A stretch of DNA of 64,000 nt from Aquimarina sp. AU474 (GTDB taxonomy: Bacteria; Bacteroidota; Bacteroidia; Flavobacteriales; Flavobacteriaceae): positions 1,693,331 to 1,757,330 of the forward strand of contig NZ_OMPE01000009.1 of NCBI RefSeq assembly GCF_900312815.1. Direction: 5' to 3'. The notes beneath the pieces were generated by a model. The model saw nothing but the letters and a program-made list of their open reading frames with translations, made no database searches and was not told the origin of the DNA. Of the stretch, positions 8,720 through 17,278 are shown piece after piece. Both the position numbers and the translations under genes were made by a program. The first letter of the stretch is position 1. Each line of letters begins with the position of its first letter.

Positions 8720-10675
8720 TTATATTAAATTTACATCGGTTATTATTTCTAATAATGCAGGACCATTATGATCTCTCAATTTTTCTAATGCAGGTAGTAA
8801 ATCTTCTTGTTTAGTAATTTTTATTCCTAATGCCCCACAGTTTTCTGCATATTTTGCAAAACTCACATTGTGTAAAGAAGTTTTCCATACATCCAATTCG
8901 GCAGCTTTTTGCTCTTTAGAAATTTTCCCTAATTCCGAGTTATTAAGAAGTACATGTTTGATATTCATATTGTACTTCACTAAGGTCATCATTTCTCCTA
9001 AGTATTGTCCAAAACCACCATCTCCTGATACAGACCAGATAGGTCTTTCTTTTCCTTGGGCGGCCCATGCACCCATAGCAGCAGGCAAAGAGAAACCAAT
9101 AGAACCTAGATATCCTGACATGAGGATAGATTGATTTTGAGGTTCAAAATAACGTCCAAACGAATAGGTGTTATTTCCTACATCGACTGCGATAACTGCA
9201 TTTTCTGGAGTAACTTTATTCATGGCATCAAATACAGCTATAGAACTTATTCCTTTATCACTTTGATCTTTTAATCTATTTTCTTTTTCTTCTTTCCAGA
9301 TTTTCCATCTTTCTTCAATTTCAGGCCTTCTGTCTACAGTATCAATTTTATCTTGCGTTGCATCTTCTATGATAGATAGGGTTTCTGAAATTTCACCCCA
9401 AAGGGCGGCATCGATTTTATGAAATTTACTCAAAGCGTTTGGATCATAGTCAACTTGAATGATTGGTTTTTTTGGTGTAATTCCTGTGTGGTTAGAAAAT
9501 GATGCTCCAAATATTAATAATAAATCACTTTCATTCATAAACCAGGAAGCAATAGGAGTACCACTACGACCTAATACTCCGCAACCTAATTCATGGCTAT
9601 CAGGTATAAGCCCTTTCCCTTTAAAAGTAGTAATTACAGGACATTTTAATTTATCTGCAAAAGCTATAATGGCTTTCATGTGAAACCTGGCTCCATGTCC
9701 AACTATAATGGCAGGTTTTTTTGATTTAGAAAGCATTGATACTGCTTTTGTTACCATTTGTTTAGGAGGCGAAATATTCATAGGTGTAATTCTACCCTCT
9801 GGAGTTTGTGCTTCTTCACCTTTAGGTTTAGGCATAAAAGCCACTTCGTCTGGAAAGGTGATATGTGAAACATTTCTATTAAGTAATGCACTTTTAATGG
9901 CAAGACTCATTAATTCGCTATGCTTAGAATTTTGTTGTACCGCATGATTAAAATCTGCAACCGTTTGAAATGCTTTTACCAAATCTACCTCTTGAAAAGC
10001 ACCAGTCCCCATTACCTGCGTATTTACTTGCCCAGAAAAAGCCAATAAAGGAGATCTATCTACCTTGGCATCCCACATCCCAGTAAACATATTGGTAGAT
10101 CCTGGTCCTGCGATCCCAAAACACGCAGCTGGTTTACCCATTAGTTTACCATAAGCAGAGGCTGCAAATGCGGCGGCACCTTCATGTCTAATACCAAAAA
10201 ACTGTAATTTCCCTTGTTCTTCTAATCGCATCATTGCATCTGCTACACCCAAATTAGAATGACCAACCATCCCAAAAACAGTGTTGACTCCCCAATTACT
10301 CATAGTTTGCATCATTACATCAGAGATGGTTTCTTGATGAGTAGGCTCCTCGGGGATACCCACATAAATAGCACTATCTTCTTCTTTAACTTCAAAAGTG
10401 GTTACTCCGTCATCATATCCTCCTGGAGGCAATCCAGTACAGGGATGAAAATCCCAACCATGCCATGGACAACGTAACATTCCATTTTCTATGGATCCCT
10501 CGCCCAAAGGACCTCCCTGATGTGGACACCTATTATCCAGGGCAGAGAATTTACCTTCAAAATGTGTTAAGCAAATGCCTTGATGACCAGCAGTAACGGT
10601 TTGCACTCTCCCCTCTGGAAGTTTATCCTTATTGCTTAATACTTTGTACCAAACTGTTTCTTTTTTTGAAGTCAT
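8720..10675 (-). CDS. Rieske [2Fe-2S] - thiamine diphosphate enzyme fusion (pyruvate oxidase/acetolactate synthase-like)
   Basis: A 651-residue fusion. Residues 8-107 are a Rieske ferredoxin domain (C50-P-H52, C69-P-W-H72). Residues 115-651 are a complete ThDP-dependent enzyme of the PoxB/AHAS type: the cofactor-activating E165 in IRHEGAAAF, a central domain around 310-450, and the Mg-ThDP motif GDG at 551-553 followed by NN at 578-579. The expected reaction is decarboxylation of a 2-oxo acid, with electrons passed to the iron-sulfur cluster. Ordinary PoxB uses FAD and quinone, so a built-in Rieske domain is unusual. The operon also encodes a membrane Rieske/heme-b protein, the likely acceptor. 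Substrate unknown; pyruvate is only the default guess. Confidence 0.9.
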   Translation of the reverse strand: MTSKKETVWYKVLSNKDKLPEGRVQTVTAGHQGICLTHFEGKFSALDNRCPHQGGPLGEGSIENGMLRCPWHGWDFHPCTGLPPGGYDDGVTTFEVKEEDSAIYVGIPEEPTHQETISDVMMQTMSNWGVNTVFGMVGHSNLGVADAMMRLEEQGKLQFFGIRHEGAAAFAASAYGKLMGKPAACFGIAGPGSTNMFTGMWDAKVDRSPLLAFSGQVNTQVMGTGAFQEVDLVKAFQTVADFNHAVQQNSKHSELMSLAIKSALLNRNVSHITFPDEVAFMPKPKGEEAQTPEGRITPMNISPPKQMVTKAVSMLSKSKKPAIIVGHGARFHMKAIIAFADKLKCPVITTFKGKGLIPDSHELGCGVLGRSGTPIASWFMNESDLLLIFGASFSNHTGITPKKPIIQVDYDPNALSKFHKIDAALWGEISETLSIIEDATQDKIDTVDRRPEIEERWKIWKEEKENRLKDQSDKGISSIAVFDAMNKVTPENAVIAVDVGNNTYSFGRYFEPQNQSILMSGYLGSIGFSLPAAMGAWAAQGKERPIWSVSGDGGFGQYLGEMMTLVKYNMNIKHVLLNNSELGKISKEQKAAELDVWKTSLHNVSFAKYAENCGALGIKITKQEDLLPALEKLRDHNGPALLEIITDVNLI

Positions 10676-10693
10676 TTGTATTTTTTTATAGAG

Positions 10694-11077
10694 TTAGCAC
10701 TTATTGTGAAATTGATCTTGTCTTATTTTTACAGCTCTGTAGGAATAAATAATTAGCGTAATTAGGCCTAATAAAGCACTAATAATACCAGCGATAGTGA
10801 TGTAAATTCCCGAATCGAAATTGGCTTCAATGCTTTTTAATATCCCTGAAATCAATGCCGATATCACTAGACATGCGACAGCGACATAAAGAAAAACCAT
10901 AGCATTGTTTAATAATCTTAATTGCTTTAATTTTTGTTTTATTAACTCTTCTTCCATGGCCGTTTCTGTTATTAATGTTTTAATCTCAGTACTAAGATTA
11001 ACCAGAAGATTAGAAGTAGATAATATTAAAAGCCCAATACCAGGTATTATAGTTGCAGGAATATACCAGTTTTCCAT
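10694..11077 (-). CDS. DUF2721 family membrane protein
   Basis: A 127-residue membrane protein with three hydrophobic stretches (about 8-28, 58-82, 92-113). The N-terminal IPATIIPGIGLLILSTSNL pattern matches DUF2721 as I know it. A charged amphipathic helix lies between the first and second segments. It is located 18 bases upstream of the Rieske-ThDP gene in the same direction, so it is probably part of the same transcript. Biochemical role unknown. Confidence 0.75.
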   Translation of the reverse strand: MENWYIPATIIPGIGLLILSTSNLLVNLSTEIKTLITETAMEEELIKQKLKQLRLLNNAMVFLYVAVACLVISALISGILKSIEANFDSGIYITIAGIISALLGLITLIIYSYRAVKIRQDQFHNKC

Positions 11078-11082
11078 AGTTG

Positions 11083-11832
11083 TTAGTTTATATATTCTGC
11101 GAGTGCTTCTTGAAAAAAAGTTACTCCAGTATCTTTATTTATTCCCGAAAGAGGTAATACAGCACCTTTAAATCCTTCGTTTGACCAATTCCCATGGGTT
11201 AATGTTTTAAACCCAGAAGTAGATACCGCATCATGACCCTGATATGCACTTATATAAAAATAGTAATCATCATGCATAGTATCAGGAATAGCCATCCCTA
11301 GCCCTACAGAGATTCCGGTTTCATCTTCTAAGGCAGCGAAAGCTCCCGTATCAAAATGATGAGGCCATATTCTGATTTCTGAATCTAATTGATTGTTAGT
11401 AAGAAAATCCTGAATCACCGATTGCGCGAGCGTTCTGAGTTCTATTAGTTTTTGTGATTTATTTGCATCTTCTAATTTGAAAACATAATCATCTGTTACC
11501 GTATATGGTAGGTCATAATGAAGATTATATTCAAAACTCTTTTCCATGTTCATTGCTTTGGATACTTTTTCCATCCATTTAAGAACATCTATATGCGTTT
11601 TTTGATCCAAATGAATACTAAGACGTGCATTATTATTGTTTAGCCAGTATAAGGCGAATTTATTATAGTCTAATGCAATGGTACATCCCGAACTGTTTAA
11701 AGGTCGAGTTTCTAAATACCCTTTTTGAGCATTAAACCTTAGGTTACTATGACTATCATCATCTTTTTTGTCTAAAAAACTTATCCCCGCGGCGGCCAAA
11801 TATTGAGCTGCAATATGCATTTGAGTGGTCAT
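11083..11832 (-). CDS. DUF5996-like hypothetical protein
   Basis: A soluble 249-residue protein without a signal peptide. It has a WPHHFD motif at 156-161 followed by a DDYYFYISAY segment, which reminds me of DUF5996, a family of unknown function; the match is by eye and moderate. Histidine-rich positions such as this could bind metal. It ends five bases before the DUF2721 gene starts and so belongs to the Rieske operon by position. No further function can be read. Confidence 0.65.
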   Translation of the reverse strand: MTTQMHIAAQYLAAAGISFLDKKDDDSHSNLRFNAQKGYLETRPLNSSGCTIALDYNKFALYWLNNNNARLSIHLDQKTHIDVLKWMEKVSKAMNMEKSFEYNLHYDLPYTVTDDYVFKLEDANKSQKLIELRTLAQSVIQDFLTNNQLDSEIRIWPHHFDTGAFAALEDETGISVGLGMAIPDTMHDDYYFYISAYQGHDAVSTSGFKTLTHGNWSNEGFKGAVLPLSGINKDTGVTFFQEALAEYIN

Positions 11833-11873
11833 GGATTTTATATTTATAAGTTAATACTGGTACGTAGACCTTT

Positions 11874-12380
11874 TTATTTTTTCTCTTTATGTTTGACCAA
11901 AGGAAATATAACTCCTATGGTTATAAATTCATCATTGAGTTTTCCCGAAACTCCTTTGAATTCGGCAAAGGCAAAAAACTTTTTTAAATTGTAATGTGCT
12001 CCAAATCCGTAATTTAATCCAAATTCATTTTCTTCTTCATTTTGATCATTTTGTTCGATTAAACGTTCTTTTTCTATTGTATAATTAATCCCTGTAAGTG
12101 GATAAAACCCCAATTTTTCTGAAACTTCAAAAATGTAATGAACGTTTACATTCAAATCAAGAATTGCTAATTCATTATCACTATCAATACTTTGATACGG
12201 AAAATAAGTAACCTCTGGCCCGAAACAGATTTGTTCATTTAGACCATAGTAAAATCGTCCGTTAATTCCGATCAATTCCTCTTCAAGTTCTAAGGAAGGA
12301 GCAAATCCTAGCATCCATCTTTCTTGTCCACTCATACTTATGGTTATCAAAAGCAAAAAAAGAGTTGTGTGAATCTTCAT
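11874..12380 (-). CDS. Small outer-membrane beta-barrel-like protein
   Basis: 168 residues beginning with a signal peptide (about 1-18, LFLLLITISMSGQ). The rest has alternating hydrophobic and polar residues and Gly/Tyr/Phe-rich strands such as GINGRFYYGLN and FGLNYGFGAHYNL, typical of small eight-stranded outer-membrane barrels, and ends in a charged KHKEKK tail instead of the usual aromatic residue. It is the first gene of the Rieske operon as drawn, 41 bases before the DUF5996-like gene, and follows a long inverted repeat. Its link to redox function is by position only. Confidence 0.7.
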   Translation of the reverse strand: MKIHTTLFLLLITISMSGQERWMLGFAPSLELEEELIGINGRFYYGLNEQICFGPEVTYFPYQSIDSDNELAILDLNVNVHYIFEVSEKLGFYPLTGINYTIEKERLIEQNDQNEEENEFGLNYGFGAHYNLKKFFAFAEFKGVSGKLNDEFITIGVIFPLVKHKEKK

Positions 12381-12440
12381 GTTTTATGATATTAGTTTCA
12401 TATTATCGATGAGTTTTCAAATCGAAAAAAGGATTATTAC

Positions 12441-12513
12441 CTACAGTAATTTTAATTTGGCAATAGAAAATTATATTGCCTTAAGCATCTACATAAAATT
12501 AAAATTACTGTAG
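12441..12513. terminator. Long nested inverted repeat between flavodoxin-like gene and the Rieske operon
   Basis: Perfect 18-base arms (12441-12458 and 12496-12513, starting CTACAGTAATTT) enclose a second 7-base pair (12459-12465 with 12474-12480, GGCAATA/TATTGCC), with a 15-base bulge on one side. Read on the minus strand it forms a long hairpin 13 bases after the stop of the reductase gene, and a T6 run follows about ten bases beyond. It may end or attenuate transcription before the Rieske operon, or act as an RNA stabiliser or a tiny mobile repeat. Confidence 0.6.
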
Positions 12514-12525
12514 ATAAATCATTGA

Positions 12526-13284
12526 TTATCTTTTGTGTTCAGGACTATCAAATCCAGCTCTACATCCAGCTTCCCATTCTGCGGGTTGATTACCATGCGC
12601 CGGAATTCCTCCATTATCTTTTAGCATCCGTGCCATATGCATACAATTCCATGCAAGAAAAGAAGTATTTCTATTGGTGAAATCATTTTCTGGCCCTCCT
12701 GATCCTTCATCTCTATATGATGGTCCTGGTCCTGCTTCTCCCATCCAACCAGCATCGGCTTGTGGAGGTACTGTATATCCAATATGTGATAGTGAGAAAA
12801 GAATATTCATAGCACAGTGTTTTACACCATCTTCATTTCCCGTAATTAATGTAGCTCCAACTTTACCATAATCTCTATATTGCCCTTTAGTATTAAACTG
12901 GTGCGTATATCCATACATACGTTCTAATACTCGATTACACACCGAAGATTTTTCTCCTAACCAAACCGAAGTACAAACGATTAAGATATCACAAGCATCC
13001 ACTTCTTTTTGAAGCATTGGCCAATCATCTTTTTCCCATTCTGGCGTTAAGGACATATCCATTCCTAATCCTGCAGGAATTACGTAATCAACAGGGCGAA
13101 TTACCTTTGTTGTAGCTCCATTAGCTTCAAAAACTTTTTGGGCTACTCCAATTAAAGCTTCGGTATGTGATAATACAGGAGTTCTATTTAGTGTGCAATT
13201 CAGAAAAAGGACTTTAAGATCATCATATTTCGCTGGTGGATTTTCGCAATGTTTTTCTGTAATTTCTTTTAATTGTTTTGACAT
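12526..13284 (-). CDS. Flavodoxin-fold NAD(P)H-dependent FMN reductase family protein
   Basis: A soluble 252-residue protein. The N-terminal strand VLFLNCTLNRTP (about 28-39), the SHTEAL stretch and the CTSVWLGEKSS loop are the phosphate- and isoalloxazine-binding positions of the NADPH-dependent FMN reductase / flavodoxin-like fold, and LITGNEDGVKHC is the typical third loop. It is expected to carry FMN and move electrons from NAD(P)H. Residues 195-252 form a Gly- and Pro-rich tail (PGPSYRDEGSGGPEN). It precedes the Rieske operon on the same strand, separated by the nested inverted repeat, so it might supply that operon's proteins with electrons; this is inference. Confidence 0.85.
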   Translation of the reverse strand: MSKQLKEITEKHCENPPAKYDDLKVLFLNCTLNRTPVLSHTEALIGVAQKVFEANGATTKVIRPVDYVIPAGLGMDMSLTPEWEKDDWPMLQKEVDACDILIVCTSVWLGEKSSVCNRVLERMYGYTHQFNTKGQYRDYGKVGATLITGNEDGVKHCAMNILFSLSHIGYTVPPQADAGWMGEAGPGPSYRDEGSGGPENDFTNRNTSFLAWNCMHMARMLKDNGGIPAHGNQPAEWEAGCRAGFDSPEHKR

Positions 13285-13345
13285 TTTTAAAATATTTATA
13301 TGTGAAACATTAGATTCGTATTTAATATATTTTCTTTATTTTTTT

Positions 13346-16300
13346 TTAAAAAGCAAATCCTAGAACAAAGACAATCCTGCCCCCATCTGAACTTGAGAAA
13401 TACCCCAAATTTCCGGTAAAGGTATCTAAACCACTTACCCAGAAAGATGCCCCTAAACTGTTATTCCATTTATCAGAATTATCATTTTCTACCCATACTC
13501 GTCCGTAATCGAAACCTCCGGTGACCCCATATTTTAACGGTATAAAACTGGTTTTGAATTTGCCTATTTGATAGCGTAAATCTGTATTTTGATATGCTGA
13601 ATATTTACCGATAAATCTTTCATTTCTATATCCTCTAAGACTATTTGTTCCTCCAATTTGTGCAGCGTGATAAAATTCGAAATTATCACCAAGAATAACT
13701 TCTCCTCCAATTTTTGTAGCAAACACGAGCCTACCATTTTTAGATAATTTATGATCAATGGCAAGATGAGGTTCGAGATATCCAAAGCGATTATCAGAAT
13801 CTCCTCCATCTATATTTGTTTTATATCCAGCCGTAATCCCGAGGTCTAATCCTAAGGTAGGAAAAGCGAGATCATTCATGTTTTTGAAATTGTAGTTTAC
13901 TTCTGCTCCTATATAGGTTTGTTGGTCAAAAAAAGTACTATTTGCAGGGGCTAGGTTGATAAATCGATCTTCGGTATTTTCTACCTCAAATGATTCAACT
14001 AAAGGTTTAAAATAAAAAGAACCTCCATCTCTACCTCGCCAAATTAATGACACGGCCGCATTCCATTTTTTAATACGAACTCTATTAAAATCAAGATCGA
14101 CTTCATCCTTGTCGTATTCTGTTTCGTTTCCAAATCCGAAGAAGTTTTGCGCAAAATTTGGGCTAGTATATAAACCTTCGATACCAAAATTCCAATTATG
14201 AAATATATTAGAAAACTCTCCTTTGTAAGACACATCAAATCCAGAAGAACCTGTATAATAAGATGCGCCTATAGAATGTTTAGAAGTAAATGGATTTCTT
14301 TGTAATCCAAAATGCGTAAAATTATTTAAAACACCAACCCTTAACCCGTCATCTGGGTTAAAAGCTAATAGTGGAAGCACTTGGTATACCGAGTAGTCTC
14401 TTTTTTTATAGTCATAATTGTTAATCTCATAAGAGTCTACGAGCCATTTCCTTGATTTTTTGTTTACAATCGTATTATTCTTAGACTTGTAATCATATAG
14501 CTTAACTTTTCGTGTGTTTTTAAAATCATAGGTGTCATTTTTTCTACCACCAATAATCCTGATCATTATAGGGTGATCTCCTTCTCCTTGTACAGTAAAA
14601 GAGTCTTTACCATCAAGACCATATAACCATATTTCTTTGGTTTCTTCGGCAATAAAAGTTCGACTAAATATGCCTAAATCTTTTCTATTTACTTCAATAG
14701 AAGTTTTGCCTCCAGGAAGTCTGACGATATTAAATTTATCTTGTTTTTGAGTACCTGCGATTACTTCGAACTTGTTAATGTACAGATAATATTCTCTAGC
14801 AATTTTCAGAATATTCTGTCTTCTTCCTTTAAGTTTTGATTTAATTTCTTCTACAGTTTTTCCTTGAACTTCTTCGGGGAGTTCTTGGAAAGCTTGATCA
14901 ATAACTTCGTCTGTTAGTTGAGTTTGTATGTGTTTTATTTGTTCTTGCCATTGGCTCCAGTCGGATTGATTAAGAAACGTAAGATCCAAGGGGTAGGGTT
15001 CAAAATTAAACCACTTAGTACTTGGCAAATCTTCATCGTAGGATTGCATCATTCTAATAAAAGGGACAGCACATCTCAAAAAAGAAATAATACTACCATC
15101 AAATACAGAAAAAGCTTGATCTCTATCTCTAGGAATAGGCTTGCAAATTTCTGTTCCGTCTTCTTTTTCGAAACGAGCCCATCTCCATTGATCTTCATGT
15201 CGATCCCAGTCACCAATAAGCATATCAAAAATTCTTGCCCTTATATATGAAGGTTCATCTACGATTGACTTACCTGTTTTATGAATTTCTTGTAAAACAT
15301 CATCAGTGCTCAGGATATCTTTAGGTTTTCCAAAGCTTTCTAAATCATTGTGATTAGACTCTACACGTTCTTCAATTAAGTATAATTCATTACCATATTC
15401 ATCATTGTATACACCCAAATCTTCTTGTTTAGGGATATAGTAGAGTTCTGGATTCGTATGAAACACACCTATTGCATCGGCTAGCGTTCCTACGGCAAAT
15501 GGCGTATAAGGATGCGCGGTAGTATAAAAGTCTAAAAGAAAACGATCTGCAAAACTATCTTCTAAATCATCTTCGACATATCTGTCTTGAAAAGCAGTAG
15601 ATTGCAAGAATTTTATTGCACTTTTCCGAAGTGCTCGCATAACATATTGCTTGCCGTTTTTATCTACTAAGCGCAGTGATTTTGATTGGTGACCACCACC
15701 TCTTCTTATAGGGGTTAATCCACCTTTTAAAGTATCTAGAAAGGCAATCGGCGCATTGACATTTTTACTGTAATACTCGCGATAATGATCTCCCCATAAA
15801 CCTTTGTATAGTTTTCCTTTTGTAGTTTCCGCTTTAGAATATACAGATGCATTAAATGATGACCCATAACTGCTTTTTGGTGCAAATGTATACTCTGTTT
15901 TAGGGCTTTCTCTTTTAAATATTTCTGCGGAATGAATTTTTGAAGGGTTACTCTTGTTTACACTATAGTAGTTTGCCGTAACATTACCGTTTTTAAAAAT
16001 ATTAAGTTGAGCAAATCCATGTTCAGAAGAACCAAAATCGCCATTTTCGGAAGGTTTAACTTTTTTGGTGTTACCAACAGATCCACTTATAATTTGTGGG
16101 ATACCATACTTAGAAATGTATTGTTGATTATTGGTTTGACCTGAAGCAAAAATTACGTTTTCTTTTTGCCTAGCTAATGTGATTAATTTATTACGCAGTG
16201 CTCGGTATTGTTTGTTCTGGAAATCTTGAATAGAAAGCCCTCCAGTTCTGGCAATAAGCCCCATTTTACTATTTGTAAACATAGGGTGATGAATTGCAAC

Positions 16301-16879
16301 AATTGTTGTTTTATTTTGCGATTTTTTAAGAATACTTTCAAACTCAAGAAAGAACTGTGTTCTATTTTTGATGTAGCAATCATCATTAATATACGTGTTT
16401 TTGTTCCAGTCTTCTAGAAACCATTGAGAATCAACAGCAATTAAAACTACATTTTCTGAAATATCTTTTTTCTTGATAGGGCATCCATGATCCGGATAAT
16501 ACTTGGCTCTACTGTTTTCTTGAATGAATTTCTCCAAACCTTTTACATTTTTATACCCTTTGGCTCTCCATTCATTATAACCAGGAACGAATACAATCTC
16601 TCCATTAAAATCAGCGATAACATCTAATTGTTTTCCAACAGTAGTCTTTGCAGAATTTTCTTTGATACTAATGGGGTCTGCCATATTACCTACAATTAAT
16701 AAAGTGGCGTTTTTCATTTCTGAAGATGATGATACAATACTCTGCAAAATATTCTGATCAATATCCTCACTAGTATTAGCTATAATGTAAAGAGAAGATT
16801 CTATATCTTGACTATATGAATTTGTGGCAATTACAAAGAAGCCAATAATCATGAATTTGGTTATAAAAGAGGTATTCAT
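13346..16879 (-). CDS. Outer-membrane protein: degenerate metallophosphoesterase - kinase-like region - Omp85/D15 barrel
   Basis: A 1177-residue protein with signal peptide (1-23). Residues 25-325 keep the outline of a calcineurin-like phosphoesterase but the metal ligands are lost: NTS (35-37) for DxH, GN (64-65) for GD, GYNE (100-103) for GNHD, and GQTN (247-250) for GHxH; only HH (197-198) remains. Residues 390-700 look kinase-like: a Gly-rich loop RRGGGHQSKS (392-401), YVMRAL, GDWDRHED (556-563) and PRDRDQAF (583-590). The C-terminal third (about 850-1177) is a surface-antigen (BamA/TamA-like) barrel ending in VFVLGFAF, with terminal Phe. Related proteins in Bacteroidota are annotated metallophosphoesterases; loss of the ligands makes catalysis there unlikely. 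Confidence 0.82.
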   Translation of the reverse strand: MNTSFITKFMIIGFFVIATNSYSQDIESSLYIIANTSEDIDQNILQSIVSSSSEMKNATLLIVGNMADPISIKENSAKTTVGKQLDVIADFNGEIVFVPGYNEWRAKGYKNVKGLEKFIQENSRAKYYPDHGCPIKKKDISENVVLIAVDSQWFLEDWNKNTYINDDCYIKNRTQFFLEFESILKKSQNKTTIVAIHHPMFTNSKMGLIARTGGLSIQDFQNKQYRALRNKLITLARQKENVIFASGQTNNQQYISKYGIPQIISGSVGNTKKVKPSENGDFGSSEHGFAQLNIFKNGNVTANYYSVNKSNPSKIHSAEIFKRESPKTEYTFAPKSSYGSSFNASVYSKAETTKGKLYKGLWGDHYREYYSKNVNAPIAFLDTLKGGLTPIRRGGGHQSKSLRLVDKNGKQYVMRALRKSAIKFLQSTAFQDRYVEDDLEDSFADRFLLDFYTTAHPYTPFAVGTLADAIGVFHTNPELYYIPKQEDLGVYNDEYGNELYLIEERVESNHNDLESFGKPKDILSTDDVLQEIHKTGKSIVDEPSYIRARIFDMLIGDWDRHEDQWRWARFEKEDGTEICKPIPRDRDQAFSVFDGSIISFLRCAVPFIRMMQSYDEDLPSTKWFNFEPYPLDLTFLNQSDWSQWQEQIKHIQTQLTDEVIDQAFQELPEEVQGKTVEEIKSKLKGRRQNILKIAREYYLYINKFEVIAGTQKQDKFNIVRLPGGKTSIEVNRKDLGIFSRTFIAEETKEIWLYGLDGKDSFTVQGEGDHPIMIRIIGGRKNDTYDFKNTRKVKLYDYKSKNNTIVNKKSRKWLVDSYEINNYDYKKRDYSVYQVLPLLAFNPDDGLRVGVLNNFTHFGLQRNPFTSKHSIGASYYTGSSGFDVSYKGEFSNIFHNWNFGIEGLYTSPNFAQNFFGFGNETEYDKDEVDLDFNRVRIKKWNAAVSLIWRGRDGGSFYFKPLVESFEVENTEDRFINLAPANSTFFDQQTYIGAEVNYNFKNMNDLAFPTLGLDLGITAGYKTNIDGGDSDNRFGYLEPHLAIDHKLSKNGRLVFATKIGGEVILGDNFEFYHAAQIGGTNSLRGYRNERFIGKYSAYQNTDLRYQIGKFKTSFIPLKYGVTGGFDYGRVWVENDNSDKWNNSLGASFWVSGLDTFTGNLGYFSSSDGGRIVFVLGFAF

Positions 16880-16891
16880 TGTGAATGAGTT

Positions 16892-17278
16892 TTAATATGA
16901 TCTGTTACTTATATTTTTTCTAAGTAGGTATGCTTTTGAAATAATAAGGCTAGCAAAAAGTAATAGCGAAAAATAACACATGGGTATACCGCTATTTGTT
17001 TTTGGACACTCACCAGTGCCTATAAACTGCATTATTGAGGCGATTAATGCAATTATTCCTGCGAGTCCTGTAAAAAGGAAATATAAAACATTCCATTTTT
17101 TTAAAACATGCACAAACAGGGGTACTACAAAACAAATTAAGATGATCAAACAAAAAGGAATTATCCATAATTTGGGACATCCATTACCTGTTTGTATTTC
17201 TTCTATTACTAGACTTCCTGCGCCCATGATTCCTATAATACTTAATAGTATTATAATGATATTGAGAACCTTTCTCAT
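16892..17278 (-). CDS. Four-helix membrane protein with two Cys-Pro-Lys repeats
   Basis: A 128-residue protein made of four membrane helices. Two loops resemble each other: GCPKLWIIPFC (33-43) and ECPKTNSGIPMC (90-101), giving cysteine pairs C34/C43 and C91/C101, so the protein seems to be an internal duplication of a two-helix unit. Periplasmic disulfide or redox chemistry is possible but no known family was recognised. Its start overlaps the end of the VCBS/ASPIC gene by four bases and it lies 12 bases before the large outer-membrane protein gene, so all three are likely co-transcribed. Confidence 0.7.
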   Translation of the reverse strand: MRKVLNIIIILLSIIGIMGAGSLVIEEIQTGNGCPKLWIIPFCLIILICFVVPLFVHVLKKWNVLYFLFTGLAGIIALIASIMQFIGTGECPKTNSGIPMCYFSLLLFASLIISKAYLLRKNISNRSY

